Below, piece after piece: positions 45,458 through 55,382 of a stretch of 64,000 bases of DNA. Position 1 is the stretch's first letter; every line of letters starts with the position of its first letter. A program made the position numbers and the translations under genes. The notes beneath the pieces are model-generated. The model was not told the origin of the DNA. It did no database searches and saw nothing but the letters and a program-made list of their open reading frames with translations. This DNA comes from Vibrio sp. 99-8-1 (GTDB lineage Bacteria > Pseudomonadota > Gammaproteobacteria > Enterobacterales > Vibrionaceae), in contig NZ_VTXE01000006.1 of the NCBI RefSeq assembly GCF_013114595.1, positions 1 through 64,000 of the forward strand, in the 5' to 3' direction.

Positions 45458-46138
45458 TTACTCTATTTCAAACCGATAACCGACACCGTAAACCGATTTA
45501 ATCCAGTCGTATTGCTCATTCACACTAAGGATTTTTTTGCGAAGATTTTTAATATGGCTATCTATTGTTCGGTCGGTGACAACTCGGCCATCGTTATAGA
45601 TCTGATCCATTAGCTGATCACGGCTAAACACTTGTCCAGCATGATTATAAAAATACCCTAGTAATTGAAATTCAGCAGGCGTGAGTGGTAAAGGACTCTC
45701 ATCAATCCAAGCCTGCATTTTCAGGTCATCTACTTTTATCGGATGAGCAGAACATTCTTGGTTAAAGGGGAGCTGTTCTGCGTTTTGAAAACGACGTAGT
45801 ACGTTTTTTACTCTTGCAACTAACTCTCTTGGACTGTATGGCTTACAGACATAATCATCCGCTCCAAGCTCTAACCCTAATAAACGATCAATTTCATCAA
45901 CTTTAGCGGTTGCCATTATTACTGGCACATTACTGAACGTTCTTAGTTCACGATAAATATCGAGTCCATCTCGATTCGGTAACATCAAGTCGAGCAAAAT
46001 GAGTGCCGGGGAGTTTTCCTTGACCCAATCGATAACTTTCGCACCATCATCAATAATGAAAGTTTGGTATCCATTGTGAGTCAAGTAATCAGACACTAGC
46101 TGAGACAATGACGGTTCATCTTCAACAATCAGTATCAT
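45458..46138 (-). CDS. BaeR-like OmpR-family response regulator
   Basis: 226 residues from the ATG at 46138, chosen because AAGGAAAG sits just in front; an ATG at 46156 adds six residues without a ribosome-binding site. The receiver domain has the acidic pocket LIVEDEP, the phospho-acceptor in LILLDLMLPNRDG, and K in YVCKPYSPRELVARV. The C-terminal winged helix is OmpR-type (LTPAEFQLL, VVTDRTIDSHIKNLRKK, YGVGYRFE). The long conserved central stretch IDRLLGLELGADDY and the kinase partner resemble BaeR, an envelope-stress regulator. It might instead be a calcium- or surface-stress regulator of vibrios (CarR-like), given its neighbour. Confidence 0.87.
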   Translation of the reverse strand: MILIVEDEPSLSQLVSDYLTHNGYQTFIIDDGAKVIDWVKENSPALILLDLMLPNRDGLDIYRELRTFSNVPVIMATAKVDEIDRLLGLELGADDYVCKPYSPRELVARVKNVLRRFQNAEQLPFNQECSAHPIKVDDLKMQAWIDESPLPLTPAEFQLLGYFYNHAGQVFSRDQLMDQIYNDGRVVTDRTIDSHIKNLRKKILSVNEQYDWIKSVYGVGYRFEIE

Positions 46139-46177
46139 TGCTTTCCTTATATGCATTTAATTTTGGTATGTTTATCA

Positions 46178-47587
46178 TTACGTTAAAGGTAATTGTATTG
46201 TAACTTTAAGGCCACCTAACTGAGACTTCTCAACTTGCGCTGTTCCAGCATGTGCTTGGATAATTCCTAGGCAAATCGAAAGCCCTAAACCAGAGCCACC
46301 AAATTCTCGGCTACGGGACTGATCTACACGATATAATCGTTCAAACAGCTTCGGCAGCGCTTCATTAGGTACACCAGGTGCACTATCTTCAACAATAATC
46401 AAAACGTTATTGTCGTATTGGGAAGTGTGGATATGCACTTCTCCTCCCTCATCCGTATAACGATAGCTGTTTTCTAATAGATTGTTCAGAACTTGGGTCA
46501 ATTTTTGCTTATCTCCCTGAATAAAAGCGTCACAAGAGTGTAAATCACAGCTCAGGTCAAGGTTCTTACTTTCAAAGCGGTTAATGTGACTGGCAAGGGC
46601 GTTCTCAACGACATCTTTAATACTGACCTTCTGAAGGTTTATCTGTAACTGAATTTCCGCCTTGCTTGCTGAACGCAAATCCTCAACTAACTGAATAAGA
46701 GTGAGAACCTGTTGATGAAGGGATTCTATGTAAGTTGGCTCTGGTTTTCTAATACCATCTTGCAGTGCTTCTAACTCCCCTCGCAATACTGCTAAAGGGG
46801 TACGAAGTTCATGTGAAATATCAGAGAGCCAACGTTCACGCAGTTCTTCTTGGTTTTTTAGTGATTTAACCAGTAGGTTGAATGCGCTTATTACATCAGC
46901 TATCTCATCGTTATTTCGATGCTCAATCTGATAATCTAAGTTACCGTCCCGGACAGCATTTGCGCCTTGGTGTAATGCCCGCAAAGGTGTTAATAAATAT
47001 CGAACACAAACAACGGCGAACAGCAGACTTAACATAATGGTGGCAAAACTGATGGTGATAATATGTTTAGTTTGCGAATGAAGAAAACTCTCTGCCAATG
47101 AGTTGGTAAGAGATTCACTCTGAACAACGGTTACATAGCCTATAACCTGTCCATTTTTAGTAATATCCAGCGTAACACTGTTCATGCCATCGATAGAACT
47201 GAGATTATCAGGTGGCCCGAGTAGTACGTTTCCATCGGCATCCAATAAGTTAAGTCGTACACTCAATGGTGCCATTATGGATTGTTTTGGTAGTAACGCT
47301 CCTGTAGGGCGCCGCTTATCTCTCGGAGGAGGAACTTCGCCAAGTTGTTGTAGTAATCCTGCCCAAATATGGGGGGCCACTTCTAGTCGATGCCAGCCGT
47401 ATGTTTCAGAATAATAATCACTTACCCGAGCAGCCAACGTTTTCGCCTTGGTTAGCTCTTCTTGGTTAAGATATTGCTGAAACCCCTCTTTAAAACTCGA
47501 GTTAACCAGTACCGCCATGGTAGCAATAACCAGTGTGCTACTGAGTAACAAAGCTACAAATAACTTTTGAAACAGTGAGATACGCAT
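46178..47587 (-). CDS. BaeS-like sensor histidine kinase
   Basis: 469 residues. Two N-terminal membrane helices (about 7-28 and 170-195) frame a periplasmic sensor region; then a HAMP domain, the dimerisation box with the phospho-histidine in DISHELRTPLAVLRGELEALQDG, and an ATPase domain with the N-box NLLENSYRYT, EDSAPGVP and the GSGLGLSIC motif. The H-box sequence is very close to E. coli BaeS. It is the first gene of the kinase-regulator pair, 40 bp upstream of the regulator. The periplasmic region contains no obvious metal-binding motif; the signal is unknown. Confidence 0.87.
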   Translation of the reverse strand: MRISLFQKLFVALLLSSTLVIATMAVLVNSSFKEGFQQYLNQEELTKAKTLAARVSDYYSETYGWHRLEVAPHIWAGLLQQLGEVPPPRDKRRPTGALLPKQSIMAPLSVRLNLLDADGNVLLGPPDNLSSIDGMNSVTLDITKNGQVIGYVTVVQSESLTNSLAESFLHSQTKHIITISFATIMLSLLFAVVCVRYLLTPLRALHQGANAVRDGNLDYQIEHRNNDEIADVISAFNLLVKSLKNQEELRERWLSDISHELRTPLAVLRGELEALQDGIRKPEPTYIESLHQQVLTLIQLVEDLRSASKAEIQLQINLQKVSIKDVVENALASHINRFESKNLDLSCDLHSCDAFIQGDKQKLTQVLNNLLENSYRYTDEGGEVHIHTSQYDNNVLIIVEDSAPGVPNEALPKLFERLYRVDQSRSREFGGSGLGLSICLGIIQAHAGTAQVEKSQLGGLKVTIQLPLT

Positions 47588-47810
47588 AGAGGCCTTTTAA
47601 TTGTTATCTACTTCTTCATTTTACACCTATAAATGTATAGGGATACGGACTTAACATTATTTCGTTACCACAATCTATGTTGCTACGATAATCCACGTGG
47701 TCAAAATTATAGCGGCTACGACATAACGATGATAATTGAGACGTCTTGTTTCCCGCTAAAAAAGAGTGGATATTTTTAACGGGTTATCTTTCTTATAGAA
47801 CTATGGAAAT

Positions 47811-49505
47811 TTAAATAGCTCGACTGACTTTAAATTGTCCCATTAACGAACGTAAATCTTCGGCTAAATTAGCCAAGTGTTCACTCGATTGAGCAGTAAG
47901 AGTTGAACCACCAAGTACCTCTAGCCCGGATTGGCTGATACTCACGATACTTTGGTTTATTTCTTCTGCTGTCGCAGCTTGTTGCTCACAAGCGGTAGCA
48001 ATTTCCATGTTCATACAGTTAACATCATCCACTGATTTATCAATAATATTTAGAGAGCCGCTCGCCTTTTTGGCATTATCAGCACTGCTATCGACCATAT
48101 GCCTACTTTGATCTATCGCTTGCACAGCTTGTGTCGCTTTGTCCTGAAGATCAGCGATTAAACGATGAATATCGGAAGTTGTCGCTTGAGTCCGCTGAGA
48201 AAGATTTCTTACCTCTTCCGCCACAACTGAAAATCCTCGTCCTGCTTCGCCAGCTCTAGCAGCCTCAATTGCGGCATTAAGGGCAAGCAAATTTGTTTGG
48301 TCTGCGATTTCACTGATGCTTTTCACAAACCCACTAATAGCATTGCTTTCGTTACTAACAGATTGAACTTTATTTGAAGAGAACTGAATTTGGGAAACCA
48401 GCGTATTTATCTCATTTGAATTTGACGAAACAACGTCGCTGCCTAACGAAACTTCACGCTTAGCTAATCCCGCAGTAGTTGATGCTTGTATAGTGCTGTC
48501 GGCAACCTGTTGAACGGTTGTTGTCATCTCCATCATAGCGGAAGCGACACCATCGGTATTAATTTGTTGAGACTGAATGGCTTGATTCGTTTGTTCAGTA
48601 GCCGCCGCAATATCTTGTGCGACGCTAGTTATCTGTTCACTTGAGAACAGTACTTTACTAATGGTAGCGTCTAATCTTCTGGCCATAACGTTGATGTTCT
48701 CTAACAGAACACCAATTTCGTCTTTACTATTACTATGGATTGAAACATTGAAATCACCGTTGGCGACTTGCTTCGCTGCGTCTACAGCAACATGTAAAGA
48801 ACGTACGATTCGTCGAGCGAAGAGGCCCCCAAGTAAAACTCCGATGATAATACTAACCACGCCAACGATGACCATACCTTTTACCGCTGCGATTTCATGC
48901 GCTTCTGTTTGCAGCAAAGCGTTTTTGGTTAGACTTTCAATGCTCACCAGAAAGTTTTCAAGGTGAGTATTAAACAGTTGTTGATTATGTTCGATCGTTT
49001 TGAGTTGTTCTTCCGCCGCTTCCACGTTACCTAGGTCAATATTAACTAATAAGCTTTCAGCAATAGAGTGATAACTACTGTGTTCATTCTTTAATTGCTC
49101 TAACCCACTTTCCAATGCTTGGATTTCATTTAACAACTCGACTGTATTGGCGTTTTCTCTCGCATGTTTAAGTATGCTTGCCACTTCGTCCAGTTCTTGT
49201 TCAATTTCCGTACTAAGTTGAGTGAACTGTTTATGATAGGTCGTCTTATCCTCTGAACTTCCTTTCAAACCAGCAACTCTCATTGATTTTTCAAGTATTA
49301 TTGCACCCTCTAACTGCTTGGTTGTCATGGTTGTAGTTAGCTCTGTCAACGGAATATCATCTTCAACAATACCGTGAAGCTCAGTCTTAATTTTCTGCAT
49401 TTGATAATAAGCAAAAAACGCCACAACGAGCGTAAGCGATAACATTATAGAAACGATTACCGTCATTTTGGTTTTAATACTCTGATTGTTGAAATAACTC
49501 ATCAT
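47811..49505 (-). CDS. Methyl-accepting chemotaxis protein (4HB-type sensor)
   Basis: About 565 residues. Transmembrane helix 1 (about 17-37), a helical periplasmic four-helix-bundle region ([25 protein letters not shown]), a second helix (near 215-235) leading to HAMP, then the long cytoplasmic coiled coil with the hairpin tip [20 protein letters not shown] and [15 protein letters not shown], to which CheA and CheW bind. Starts at 49505 or 49502 give [14 protein letters not shown] with GGAAAT upstream; the reading to 49523 adds residues without a better site. No pentapeptide (NWETF-type) tether at the C-terminus. Ligand unknown. Confidence 0.88.
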   Translation of the reverse strand: MMSYFNNQSIKTKMTVIVSIMLSLTLVVAFFAYYQMQKIKTELHGIVEDDIPLTELTTTMTTKQLEGAIILEKSMRVAGLKGSSEDKTTYHKQFTQLSTEIEQELDEVASILKHARENANTVELLNEIQALESGLEQLKNEHSSYHSIAESLLVNIDLGNVEAAEEQLKTIEHNQQLFNTHLENFLVSIESLTKNALLQTEAHEIAAVKGMVIVGVVSIIIGVLLGGLFARRIVRSLHVAVDAAKQVANGDFNVSIHSNSKDEIGVLLENINVMARRLDATISKVLFSSEQITSVAQDIAAATEQTNQAIQSQQINTDGVASAMMEMTTTVQQVADSTIQASTTAGLAKREVSLGSDVVSSNSNEINTLVSQIQFSSNKVQSVSNESNAISGFVKSISEIADQTNLLALNAAIEAARAGEAGRGFSVVAEEVRNLSQRTQATTSDIHRLIADLQDKATQAVQAIDQSRHMVDSSADNAKKASGSLNIIDKSVDDVNCMNMEIATACEQQAATAEEINQSIVSISQSGLEVLGGSTLTAQSSEHLANLAEDLRSLMGQFKVSRAI

Positions 49506-49661
49506 TATCGATATTTCCAGCATATTGAGGACGTTTTATCGTCTTGGTTATAGATAGATTCAGCATGTGAATATTTATAACAGCAAATTATGGAGAAATT
49601 ATGGAGTGGAGAATATTTGATAGGATATTTTAGAATGCGGCCTGGCTTGAAAAAATGAGAA

Positions 49662-49685
49662 AAGAGCCTTCATATAAAGGCTCTT
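49662..49685 (-). terminator. Terminator after the second chemoreceptor gene
   Basis: AAGAGCCTT-CATATA-AAGGCTCTT; on the minus strand a T-rich stretch TTTTCTCATTTTTT follows. Confidence 0.85.
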
Positions 49686-49700
49686 CTACATGACACTCAC

Positions 49701-51320
49701 TTAAACTTTAAAATATTTTAAATGATTGCTGAGATCAGATGAAGTTTGTACCAATATCTGACTTTGTTCTGCTAAGTTTGTTGCCGCACAACTCATCTCG
49801 TTAGCGGAGGTGTTGATGATGGTTACATTTTCATTGATTTCGTTAGATACAACACCTTGCTCTTCGGCAGATGAGGCAATTTGAGTCACCATATCATTAG
49901 CTTGATTCAGTTGTTCTACCATGCGGGCTAACTCTTCGCGTGTTTCTTCTGAACTGGATACACAGTTTTGAACTTTTTCACGGCTTAATAACACCGCTTT
50001 CGACGCATCTAGAGCGCTTTTGGTCAGTGTATCTATAGAGTTTTGAATCTGTTCAGTGGATTCGTTAGTACTCGAAGCCAAATTTCTTACTTCATCGGCG
50101 ACCACTGCAAACCCTCTACCTTGCTCCCCTGCTCTAGCCGCTTCAATTGCCGCATTCAATGCGAGTAAGTTAGTCTGTTCAGATATATTTTGGATGACAT
50201 TAACCACTTCGGAAATACTCATCACCCCTGTTTTAAGCTGCTCGACCAGCTCTGATGTTAAAGCCATCTGTTGATCGGCACTTTCTATATTCTCCACCGT
50301 TTTCTCCATATCTTCACTGCTACTTTTGGCTTGTGTAGCAACAGAATCGGTAGTATTAGAGGCTTGTTCGGCGTTTCTAGAGACTTCTATTGTTGCCGCC
50401 GTCATCTGATTCATAGCGGTAGATAATAAGTCTAACTGAGAATATTGGGATTGAATGCTAACCGCACTTTGCTCACTCGATGACGCAATATTACTGACAA
50501 GGTCAGTGGATTGGTTGGCGGAATCATTAGCAAGATTAAACGCGGTTTGAAGCTTTTCCAACATGGTGTTCATATCTCTGCAGATATCACCAATTTCATC
50601 TTTTCTTGATGTTTTAAGCCTAATGGTTAAGTCACCGTCAGAAATTTGATGCACCTTGCCAAGTAATTTCTCTATTGGCATCACGATATTGCGGCCTAAC
50701 ATAAAGCTAAAAAAGGCCAGCACGATTAAAGCCACGCCAATAGCAAAACTGGCGATAATCAAATCAGAAATAAACGTTTGATTAATATCGCTGACTAACA
50801 ACCCGGTACCAATGATCCAGTTCCATTCTGGCATTAAAGATACGAACGAAATTTTATCAAGAATTTGCTGATCAGGCGCTTTCCAAGAGTAGGCGAGAAA
50901 GCCCTGCCCTTGCGTTTTACCAATGGTTGCCATTTCTCGCCAGTGGTATTTTCCAGAGCCATCTTGAAAACCAGAGGCATCTTTTCCTGTCAGCTCAGTT
51001 TTGATTGGATGCATAACAACAACATTATTTGGGCTGGTAATCCAAAAATAGTTGTTCCCTTCATAACGTAACGATTTTATAGCAGAAATTGCCTGTTTCT
51101 TTGCTTCTTCTTCTCCTAACACATTGGATTGCTTGTAGTAGTGTTCAGCTAGACTCATTGCCGATTCTACTTGAGCTTGTAACTTGGTCTTGCGCTCTTC
51201 AAGCGAACTTTTTTTCTGTTCTAGTAGTTGAAACAAGCTAACGGAAATGATGATAGCAACGGACACCAAAACCAGAACATGCAGTTTTTTTCGAATAGAT
51301 AGATTCCCTAGCCAATCCAT
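49701..51320 (-). CDS. Methyl-accepting chemotaxis protein (single Cache sensor)
   Basis: 539 residues. A first membrane helix (about 12-32) leads to a periplasmic sCache_2-type domain, recognised from the [18 protein letters not shown] and [13 protein letters not shown] and [10 protein letters not shown] segments (family signatures for small organic ligands). A second membrane helix (about 190-210) joins a HAMP domain and the signalling domain with the hairpin tip [18 protein letters not shown]. The start at 51320 has GGAG upstream. A near-FNR box lies about 100 bp upstream. Sensor ligand unknown. Confidence 0.9.
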   Translation of the reverse strand: MDWLGNLSIRKKLHVLVLVSVAIIISVSLFQLLEQKKSSLEERKTKLQAQVESAMSLAEHYYKQSNVLGEEEAKKQAISAIKSLRYEGNNYFWITSPNNVVVMHPIKTELTGKDASGFQDGSGKYHWREMATIGKTQGQGFLAYSWKAPDQQILDKISFVSLMPEWNWIIGTGLLVSDINQTFISDLIIASFAIGVALIVLAFFSFMLGRNIVMPIEKLLGKVHQISDGDLTIRLKTSRKDEIGDICRDMNTMLEKLQTAFNLANDSANQSTDLVSNIASSSEQSAVSIQSQYSQLDLLSTAMNQMTAATIEVSRNAEQASNTTDSVATQAKSSSEDMEKTVENIESADQQMALTSELVEQLKTGVMSISEVVNVIQNISEQTNLLALNAAIEAARAGEQGRGFAVVADEVRNLASSTNESTEQIQNSIDTLTKSALDASKAVLLSREKVQNCVSSSEETREELARMVEQLNQANDMVTQIASSAEEQGVVSNEINENVTIINTSANEMSCAATNLAEQSQILVQTSSDLSNHLKYFKV

Positions 51321-51417
51321 AAATTTTTCTCCAACGACGTATAACTAAAATTTTATTTTTATTTGAGTATTTAGCGTAGCGTATATGTAGGAATTTTGTA
51401 ATCAACTGGTGAATAGA

Positions 51418-51431
51418 TTGAATTAGATCAA
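51418..51431 (-). promoter_or_regulatory. FNR/CRP-family-like box upstream of chemoreceptor gene
   Basis: TTGAATTAGATCAA differs from the FNR consensus TTGATnnnnATCAA at one position (A for T). It lies about 98 bp upstream of the Cache chemoreceptor start. A single-mismatch hit could be chance. Confidence 0.4.
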
Positions 51432-51460
51432 GTTTATCCAAGTATCGGGTTATGAAAATG

Positions 51461-51829
51461 TTAATTTCGTCTATTTATCAATATGTTCCTATGTTCGTTA
51501 TCCCGTTCAAATTTGATGGTTATGGGGGTTGAAAGCGCCATGATTTTCAAATAATCGTTACCACGTTCTGTTTTAGCATTCCCGTCTTCCACCGATACTG
51601 TGACGTCTTTATCTAGAGTAACCAAATAAGTAAACGCATTGTCAGATTGATTAAGCCGCTCTAATAGATAGTTTCTGTTTCCCATAGCAAAATGACAGTC
51701 TTCAGGCAAATAACATTTTGTATTTATTTGTGAATAACTTATCGTTCTCCAAGTAAAGGCACTTATCAATATCACTAACATAACCAAGAGTTGTATTAGT
51801 CTTGCTTTGGTTAATTTTTCTGCAGCCAT
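51461..51829 (-). CDS. Hypothetical single-pass membrane protein
   Basis: 122 residues, divergent from ccoN and with a clear AGGAG ribosome-binding site. One membrane helix (about 10-27, RLIQLLVMLVILISAF) is followed by an outward-facing domain with a Cys pair (CYLPEDC at 39-45) and a beta-rich end (VSVEDGNAKTER, ITIKFERDNEHRN). No recognised family, though the position beside the cco genes raises the possibility of a cytochrome-related role; that is only inference from location. Confidence 0.7.
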   Translation of the reverse strand: MAAEKLTKARLIQLLVMLVILISAFTWRTISYSQINTKCYLPEDCHFAMGNRNYLLERLNQSDNAFTYLVTLDKDVTVSVEDGNAKTERGNDYLKIMALSTPITIKFERDNEHRNILINRRN

Positions 51830-51894
51830 TTATCTGTCTCCTGCAACAAACTTCAAAGTTTTAGAATTAAATCTTCCCAGTTATCAAAAATGTA

Positions 51895-51924
51895 GGTTAA
51901 TTCGTTGTCATTAAAATGTTAAAT
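51895..51924 (+). promoter_or_regulatory. ArcA-like triple repeat upstream of ccoN
   Basis: GTTAA (51896), GTCAT (51907) and GTTAA (51918), direct repeats spaced by exactly 11 bp, the architecture typical of ArcA-P sites. It sits 155 bp ahead of ccoN, on the shared divergent region. Confidence 0.45.
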
Positions 51925-52078
51925 CCATTATTATGTCCGATGAAAATACCATTCCAAACAGTACATTGATAGGATTTTCCCATTAAAGGGCCGGTTTTGT
52001 TAGTCTGAGGAATGTATTACGACGTAAAGTCGAAAATTAGAAATAAAGTCGTCATTAAGAAAATTGGAAGCATAAAAA

Positions 52079-53506
52079 ATGAGCCAAGTACAACAGCTTG
52101 AGCACAACTATAACTATACTGTCGTCCGTCAATTCACCTTAGTTACTATTCTATGGGGTATTGTTGGTATGGCCGTTGGGGTATTGATTGCTGCTCAGTT
52201 AGTTTGGCCACAGCTTAACTTTGATACGCCGTGGTTAACCTATAGTCGATTACGCCCGCTACATACCAACGCAGTTATTTTTGCGTTTGGAACAAGCGCC
52301 CTTTTTGCAACATCTTATTATGTAGTTCAACGTACATGCCAAACAAGATTGTTTGGTGGAGCCTTAGTACCCTTCACATTTTGGGGATGGCAAGCAATTA
52401 TATTGTCCGCTGCTATTTCTCTTCCTTTAGGGTATACAACAAGTAAAGAATACGCAGAGTTAGAGTGGCCAATTGATATTGCTATTGCAGTTGTTTGGGT
52501 TGCTTACGCTGTGGTGTTTTTTGGAACCTTAGTAAAACGTAAAACCTCCCATATATATGTGGCAAACTGGTTCTTCGGTGCATTTATACTTACCGTTGCC
52601 GTGCTTCATATTATGAATAGTCTTGCGATTCCTGTTTCTATGGGTAAATCGTACTCTGTCTATGCTGGAGCCGTTGATGCAATGGTTCAATGGTGGTACG
52701 GACACAATGCCGTAGGATTCCTGTTAACAGCTGGGTTCTTAGGTATGATGTACTACTTTGTACCAAAACAGGCTGAACGTCCGGTATATTCTTACCGCTT
52801 ATCTATTGTTCACTTTTGGGCATTGATTGCACTGTATATTTGGGCGGGTCCTCACCACCTACATTACACTGCTCTACCTGATTGGACTCAGTCTCTTGGC
52901 ATGGTTATGTCGCTTGTGTTATTTGCACCTTCTTGGGGTGGCATGATTAACGGTATCATGACGCTATCAGGCGCGTGGCATAAACTTCGTTACGACCCTA
53001 TTCTACGTTTCTTAATTGTTTCTCTATCTTTCTATGGTATGTCTACCTTCGAAGGCCCGATGATGTCAATTAAGACAGTTAACGCCCTTTCTCACTACAC
53101 TGACTGGACTATCGGTCACGTTCACTCTGGTGCGTTAGGTTGGGTTGCTATGGTGTCAATTGGTTCGGTTTATCACCTAATTCCTAAACTGTTTAACCAA
53201 GAAAGAATGTACTCAGTTAGCTTGATCAATGTTCACTTCTGGTTAGCAACTATTGGTACCGTTCTGTATATCGTCGCTATGTGGATTTCTGGTGTAATGC
53301 AAGGTTTGATGTGGAGAGCAGTTAACGCTGACGGCACATTAACATACAGCTTTGTTGAGTCAGTACAAGCGTCATACCCGTTCTACACTGTTCGTTTTAT
53401 TGGTGGCTTTATCTTCCTTTCAGGTATGTTCCTGATGGCTTATAACGCTTACAAAACGATTTCTGCACCTAACGATAGCCTAAAAGCTATCGAGCAACCG
53501 GCATAG
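52079..53506 (+). CDS. ccoN: Cytochrome cbb3 oxidase catalytic subunit CcoN
   Basis: Catalytic subunit I (475 residues) of the high-affinity C-family haem-copper oxidase, used at low oxygen. It has about twelve membrane helices and the metal-ligand histidines HTNAVIFAF (haem b), GHNAVGF (CuB), [17 protein letters not shown] and [14 protein letters not shown] (haems). First gene of ccoNOQP, 11 bp before ccoO; upstream lies the ArcA-like repeat. Confidence 0.97.
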   Translation: MSQVQQLEHNYNYTVVRQFTLVTILWGIVGMAVGVLIAAQLVWPQLNFDTPWLTYSRLRPLHTNAVIFAFGTSALFATSYYVVQRTCQTRLFGGALVPFTFWGWQAIILSAAISLPLGYTTSKEYAELEWPIDIAIAVVWVAYAVVFFGTLVKRKTSHIYVANWFFGAFILTVAVLHIMNSLAIPVSMGKSYSVYAGAVDAMVQWWYGHNAVGFLLTAGFLGMMYYFVPKQAERPVYSYRLSIVHFWALIALYIWAGPHHLHYTALPDWTQSLGMVMSLVLFAPSWGGMINGIMTLSGAWHKLRYDPILRFLIVSLSFYGMSTFEGPMMSIKTVNALSHYTDWTIGHVHSGALGWVAMVSIGSVYHLIPKLFNQERMYSVSLINVHFWLATIGTVLYIVAMWISGVMQGLMWRAVNADGTLTYSFVESVQASYPFYTVRFIGGFIFLSGMFLMAYNAYKTISAPNDSLKAIEQPA

Positions 53507-53517
53507 GAGGTTGATGA

Positions 53518-54138
53518 ATGAGTTCTAATTCAAATAATCGCCACGAACTGGTTGAACGTAATGTTGGTTTGTTGGCAATTCTAATCGTCTGTGTAATCAG
53601 CCTTGGTGCGTTAGTTGAGATCGTTCCACTAATGTTCCAGAAACAAACAAACGAACCAGTAGATAATCTTCGTCCTTACACTGCTCTGCAAATGGAAGGT
53701 CGAGATATTTATATTCGTGAAGGCTGTAATGTTTGTCACAGCCAAATGATACGTCCATTCCGTGCCGAAACTGAACGTTATGGTCACTACTCTGTTGCTG
53801 GTGAAAGTGTATGGGAACACCCATTCTTATGGGGTTCTAAGCGAACTGGTCCTGATTTGGCTCGTGTTGGTGGTCGTTATTCTGATGATTGGCATAGAGC
53901 ACACCTTTTAGACCCTAGAGCTTTGGTTCCTGAGTCCAATATGCCTGCTTTTCCTTGGTTAGCTGAAAATGTTCTTGATGGTGAACTCATCGAGAAAAAG
54001 CTAACGGTATTCCGCGATCAATTTGGTGTTCCATATACCGATGAACAGATTGCAAATGCAGAAGGTGAAGTTAAAGGTAAAACAGAGATGGAAGCATTGA
54101 TTGCTTACCTTCAATCTCTCGGTCATGCAATGAAATAA
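53518..54138 (+). CDS. ccoO: Cytochrome cbb3 oxidase monohaem subunit CcoO
   Basis: 206-residue membrane-anchored monohaem cytochrome c of the cbb3 oxidase. One N-terminal membrane helix (about 18-38), then the haem-binding motif CNVCH at about 70 in [15 protein letters not shown], and the axial-methionine region SNMPAFPW. The start at 53518 follows AGGAGGTTG. Sits between ccoN and ccoQ in the operon. Confidence 0.97.
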   Translation: MSSNSNNRHELVERNVGLLAILIVCVISLGALVEIVPLMFQKQTNEPVDNLRPYTALQMEGRDIYIREGCNVCHSQMIRPFRAETERYGHYSVAGESVWEHPFLWGSKRTGPDLARVGGRYSDDWHRAHLLDPRALVPESNMPAFPWLAENVLDGELIEKKLTVFRDQFGVPYTDEQIANAEGEVKGKTEMEALIAYLQSLGHAMK

Positions 54139-54149
54139 GGAGGATAGAA

Positions 54150-54326
54150 ATGAATATTGCTACGTTTCATTCCATCTTAACTGTTGCGGTTTTTGTAAGC
54201 TTCTTAGGCGTGTTTTGGTGGGCATTTAGTAAAAGCCGAAAATCACGCTTTGAAGAAGACGCAAATCTAGTTTTTGCTGATGAGCAAGACTCTTCGACCA
54301 AGACAGATAAAGGAGTAAGTAACTAA
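54150..54326 (+). CDS. ccoQ: Cytochrome cbb3 oxidase small subunit CcoQ (FixQ)
   Basis: 58 residues, single membrane helix (about 8-26, SILTVAVFVSFLGVFWWAF) with a conserved WWAFS end and a charged tail. It is the canonical CcoQ between ccoO and ccoP and protects the oxidase or recruits CcoP. AAGGAGG ribosome-binding site upstream. Its stop overlaps the ccoP start in TAATG. Confidence 0.92.
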   Translation: MNIATFHSILTVAVFVSFLGVFWWAFSKSRKSRFEEDANLVFADEQDSSTKTDKGVSN

Positions 54327-55303
54327 TGACGTCTTTTTGGAGTATATGGATAATTGTAATCACATTCGCGACACTTATCGGATGTGCAGTGATGCTTGCT
54401 TGGTGCTTAAAAGATAAAATGGGCGTCGAGGAAGGCGAAGATATGGGACACGAATACGATGGTATTCGTGAACTCAATAACCCACTACCTAAATGGTGGA
54501 GTTATCTGTTTATCAGTACCTTTGTTTTTGCCGCGATTTATCTAGCCCTTTTCCCAGGTTTAGGTAATTTTAAAGGCTTCTTAGGCTGGACTAGTTCTGA
54601 CCAAACGGTCATGAATATTGACGAGTCACGTAAGTCGATTGAAAACTCGCAGCAAAACAAACTGCTAGATGAGTATGCGAAAGAGTTGGACGATGCAAAC
54701 ACCTATTTTGGTGAAGCATTTAACCGCTTAGCCTACAAAGACGGCGGCAGTGAGCTACGCTCAATCCCTGAAATTGCAGCGGACCCTGAAGCGCTGAAAG
54801 TTGGGCAACGCCTATTCTTGCAAAACTGTTCACAATGTCATGGTTCTGATGCAAGGGGTCAAATTGGCTTCCCTAACCTAGCGGACAACGCATGGTTATA
54901 TGGCGGTGAACCTCAAGCTATCGTAAATACCATCATGCATGGTCGTATTGGTGCTATGCCAGCTTGGAATGATGTTTTAGGCGAAGATGGTGTAAAAGAG
55001 GTTGTTACTTATACCCTTAGCCTTTCTGGACGTAGTGTAAACGCCAGAGAAGCTGCGGCAGGTAAAACTCGCTTTGTGGTATGTACAGCTTGTCACGGTA
55101 CAGATGGTAAAGGTAACCCCGCTGTTGGTGCACCGGATCTAACCGATAATATTTGGTTATTTGGTGATACAAGAGCAGATGTTACGGCTACAGTCGCAAA
55201 TGGTCGTCAAGGTGTTATGCCAGCATGGAAAGACATCCTAGGTGAAGAAAAAGTTCAGCTAGTATCCTCCTATGTATGGAGCCTAAGTAACTCCGAGCAA
55301 TAA
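54326..55303 (+). CDS. ccoP: Cytochrome cbb3 oxidase dihaem subunit CcoP
   Basis: 325-residue membrane-bound dihaem cytochrome c that passes electrons to CcoO. Two N-terminal membrane helices, then two cytochrome-c domains with haem motifs CSQCH (about residue 168) and CTACH (about 253), each followed by a downstream methionine ligand (IGAMPAW, GVMPAW). The ATG overlaps the ccoQ stop by one base. A clean terminator follows at 55319, so ccoNOQP is one transcript. Confidence 0.97.
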   Translation: MTSFWSIWIIVITFATLIGCAVMLAWCLKDKMGVEEGEDMGHEYDGIRELNNPLPKWWSYLFISTFVFAAIYLALFPGLGNFKGFLGWTSSDQTVMNIDESRKSIENSQQNKLLDEYAKELDDANTYFGEAFNRLAYKDGGSELRSIPEIAADPEALKVGQRLFLQNCSQCHGSDARGQIGFPNLADNAWLYGGEPQAIVNTIMHGRIGAMPAWNDVLGEDGVKEVVTYTLSLSGRSVNAREAAAGKTRFVVCTACHGTDGKGNPAVGAPDLTDNIWLFGDTRADVTATVANGRQGVMPAWKDILGEEKVQLVSSYVWSLSNSEQ

Positions 55304-55318
55304 CTCAAACCTAGATCT

Positions 55319-55340
55319 AGCCCCAGTTCCTGGGGCTTTT
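55319..55340 (+). terminator. Terminator of ccoNOQP
   Basis: AGCCCCAG-TTC-CTGGGGCT followed by TTTCTT. Confidence 0.88.
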
Positions 55341-55382
55341 CTTATTCTAAAATTACCCAATCTAAACTAGTCGAGATCTTTT

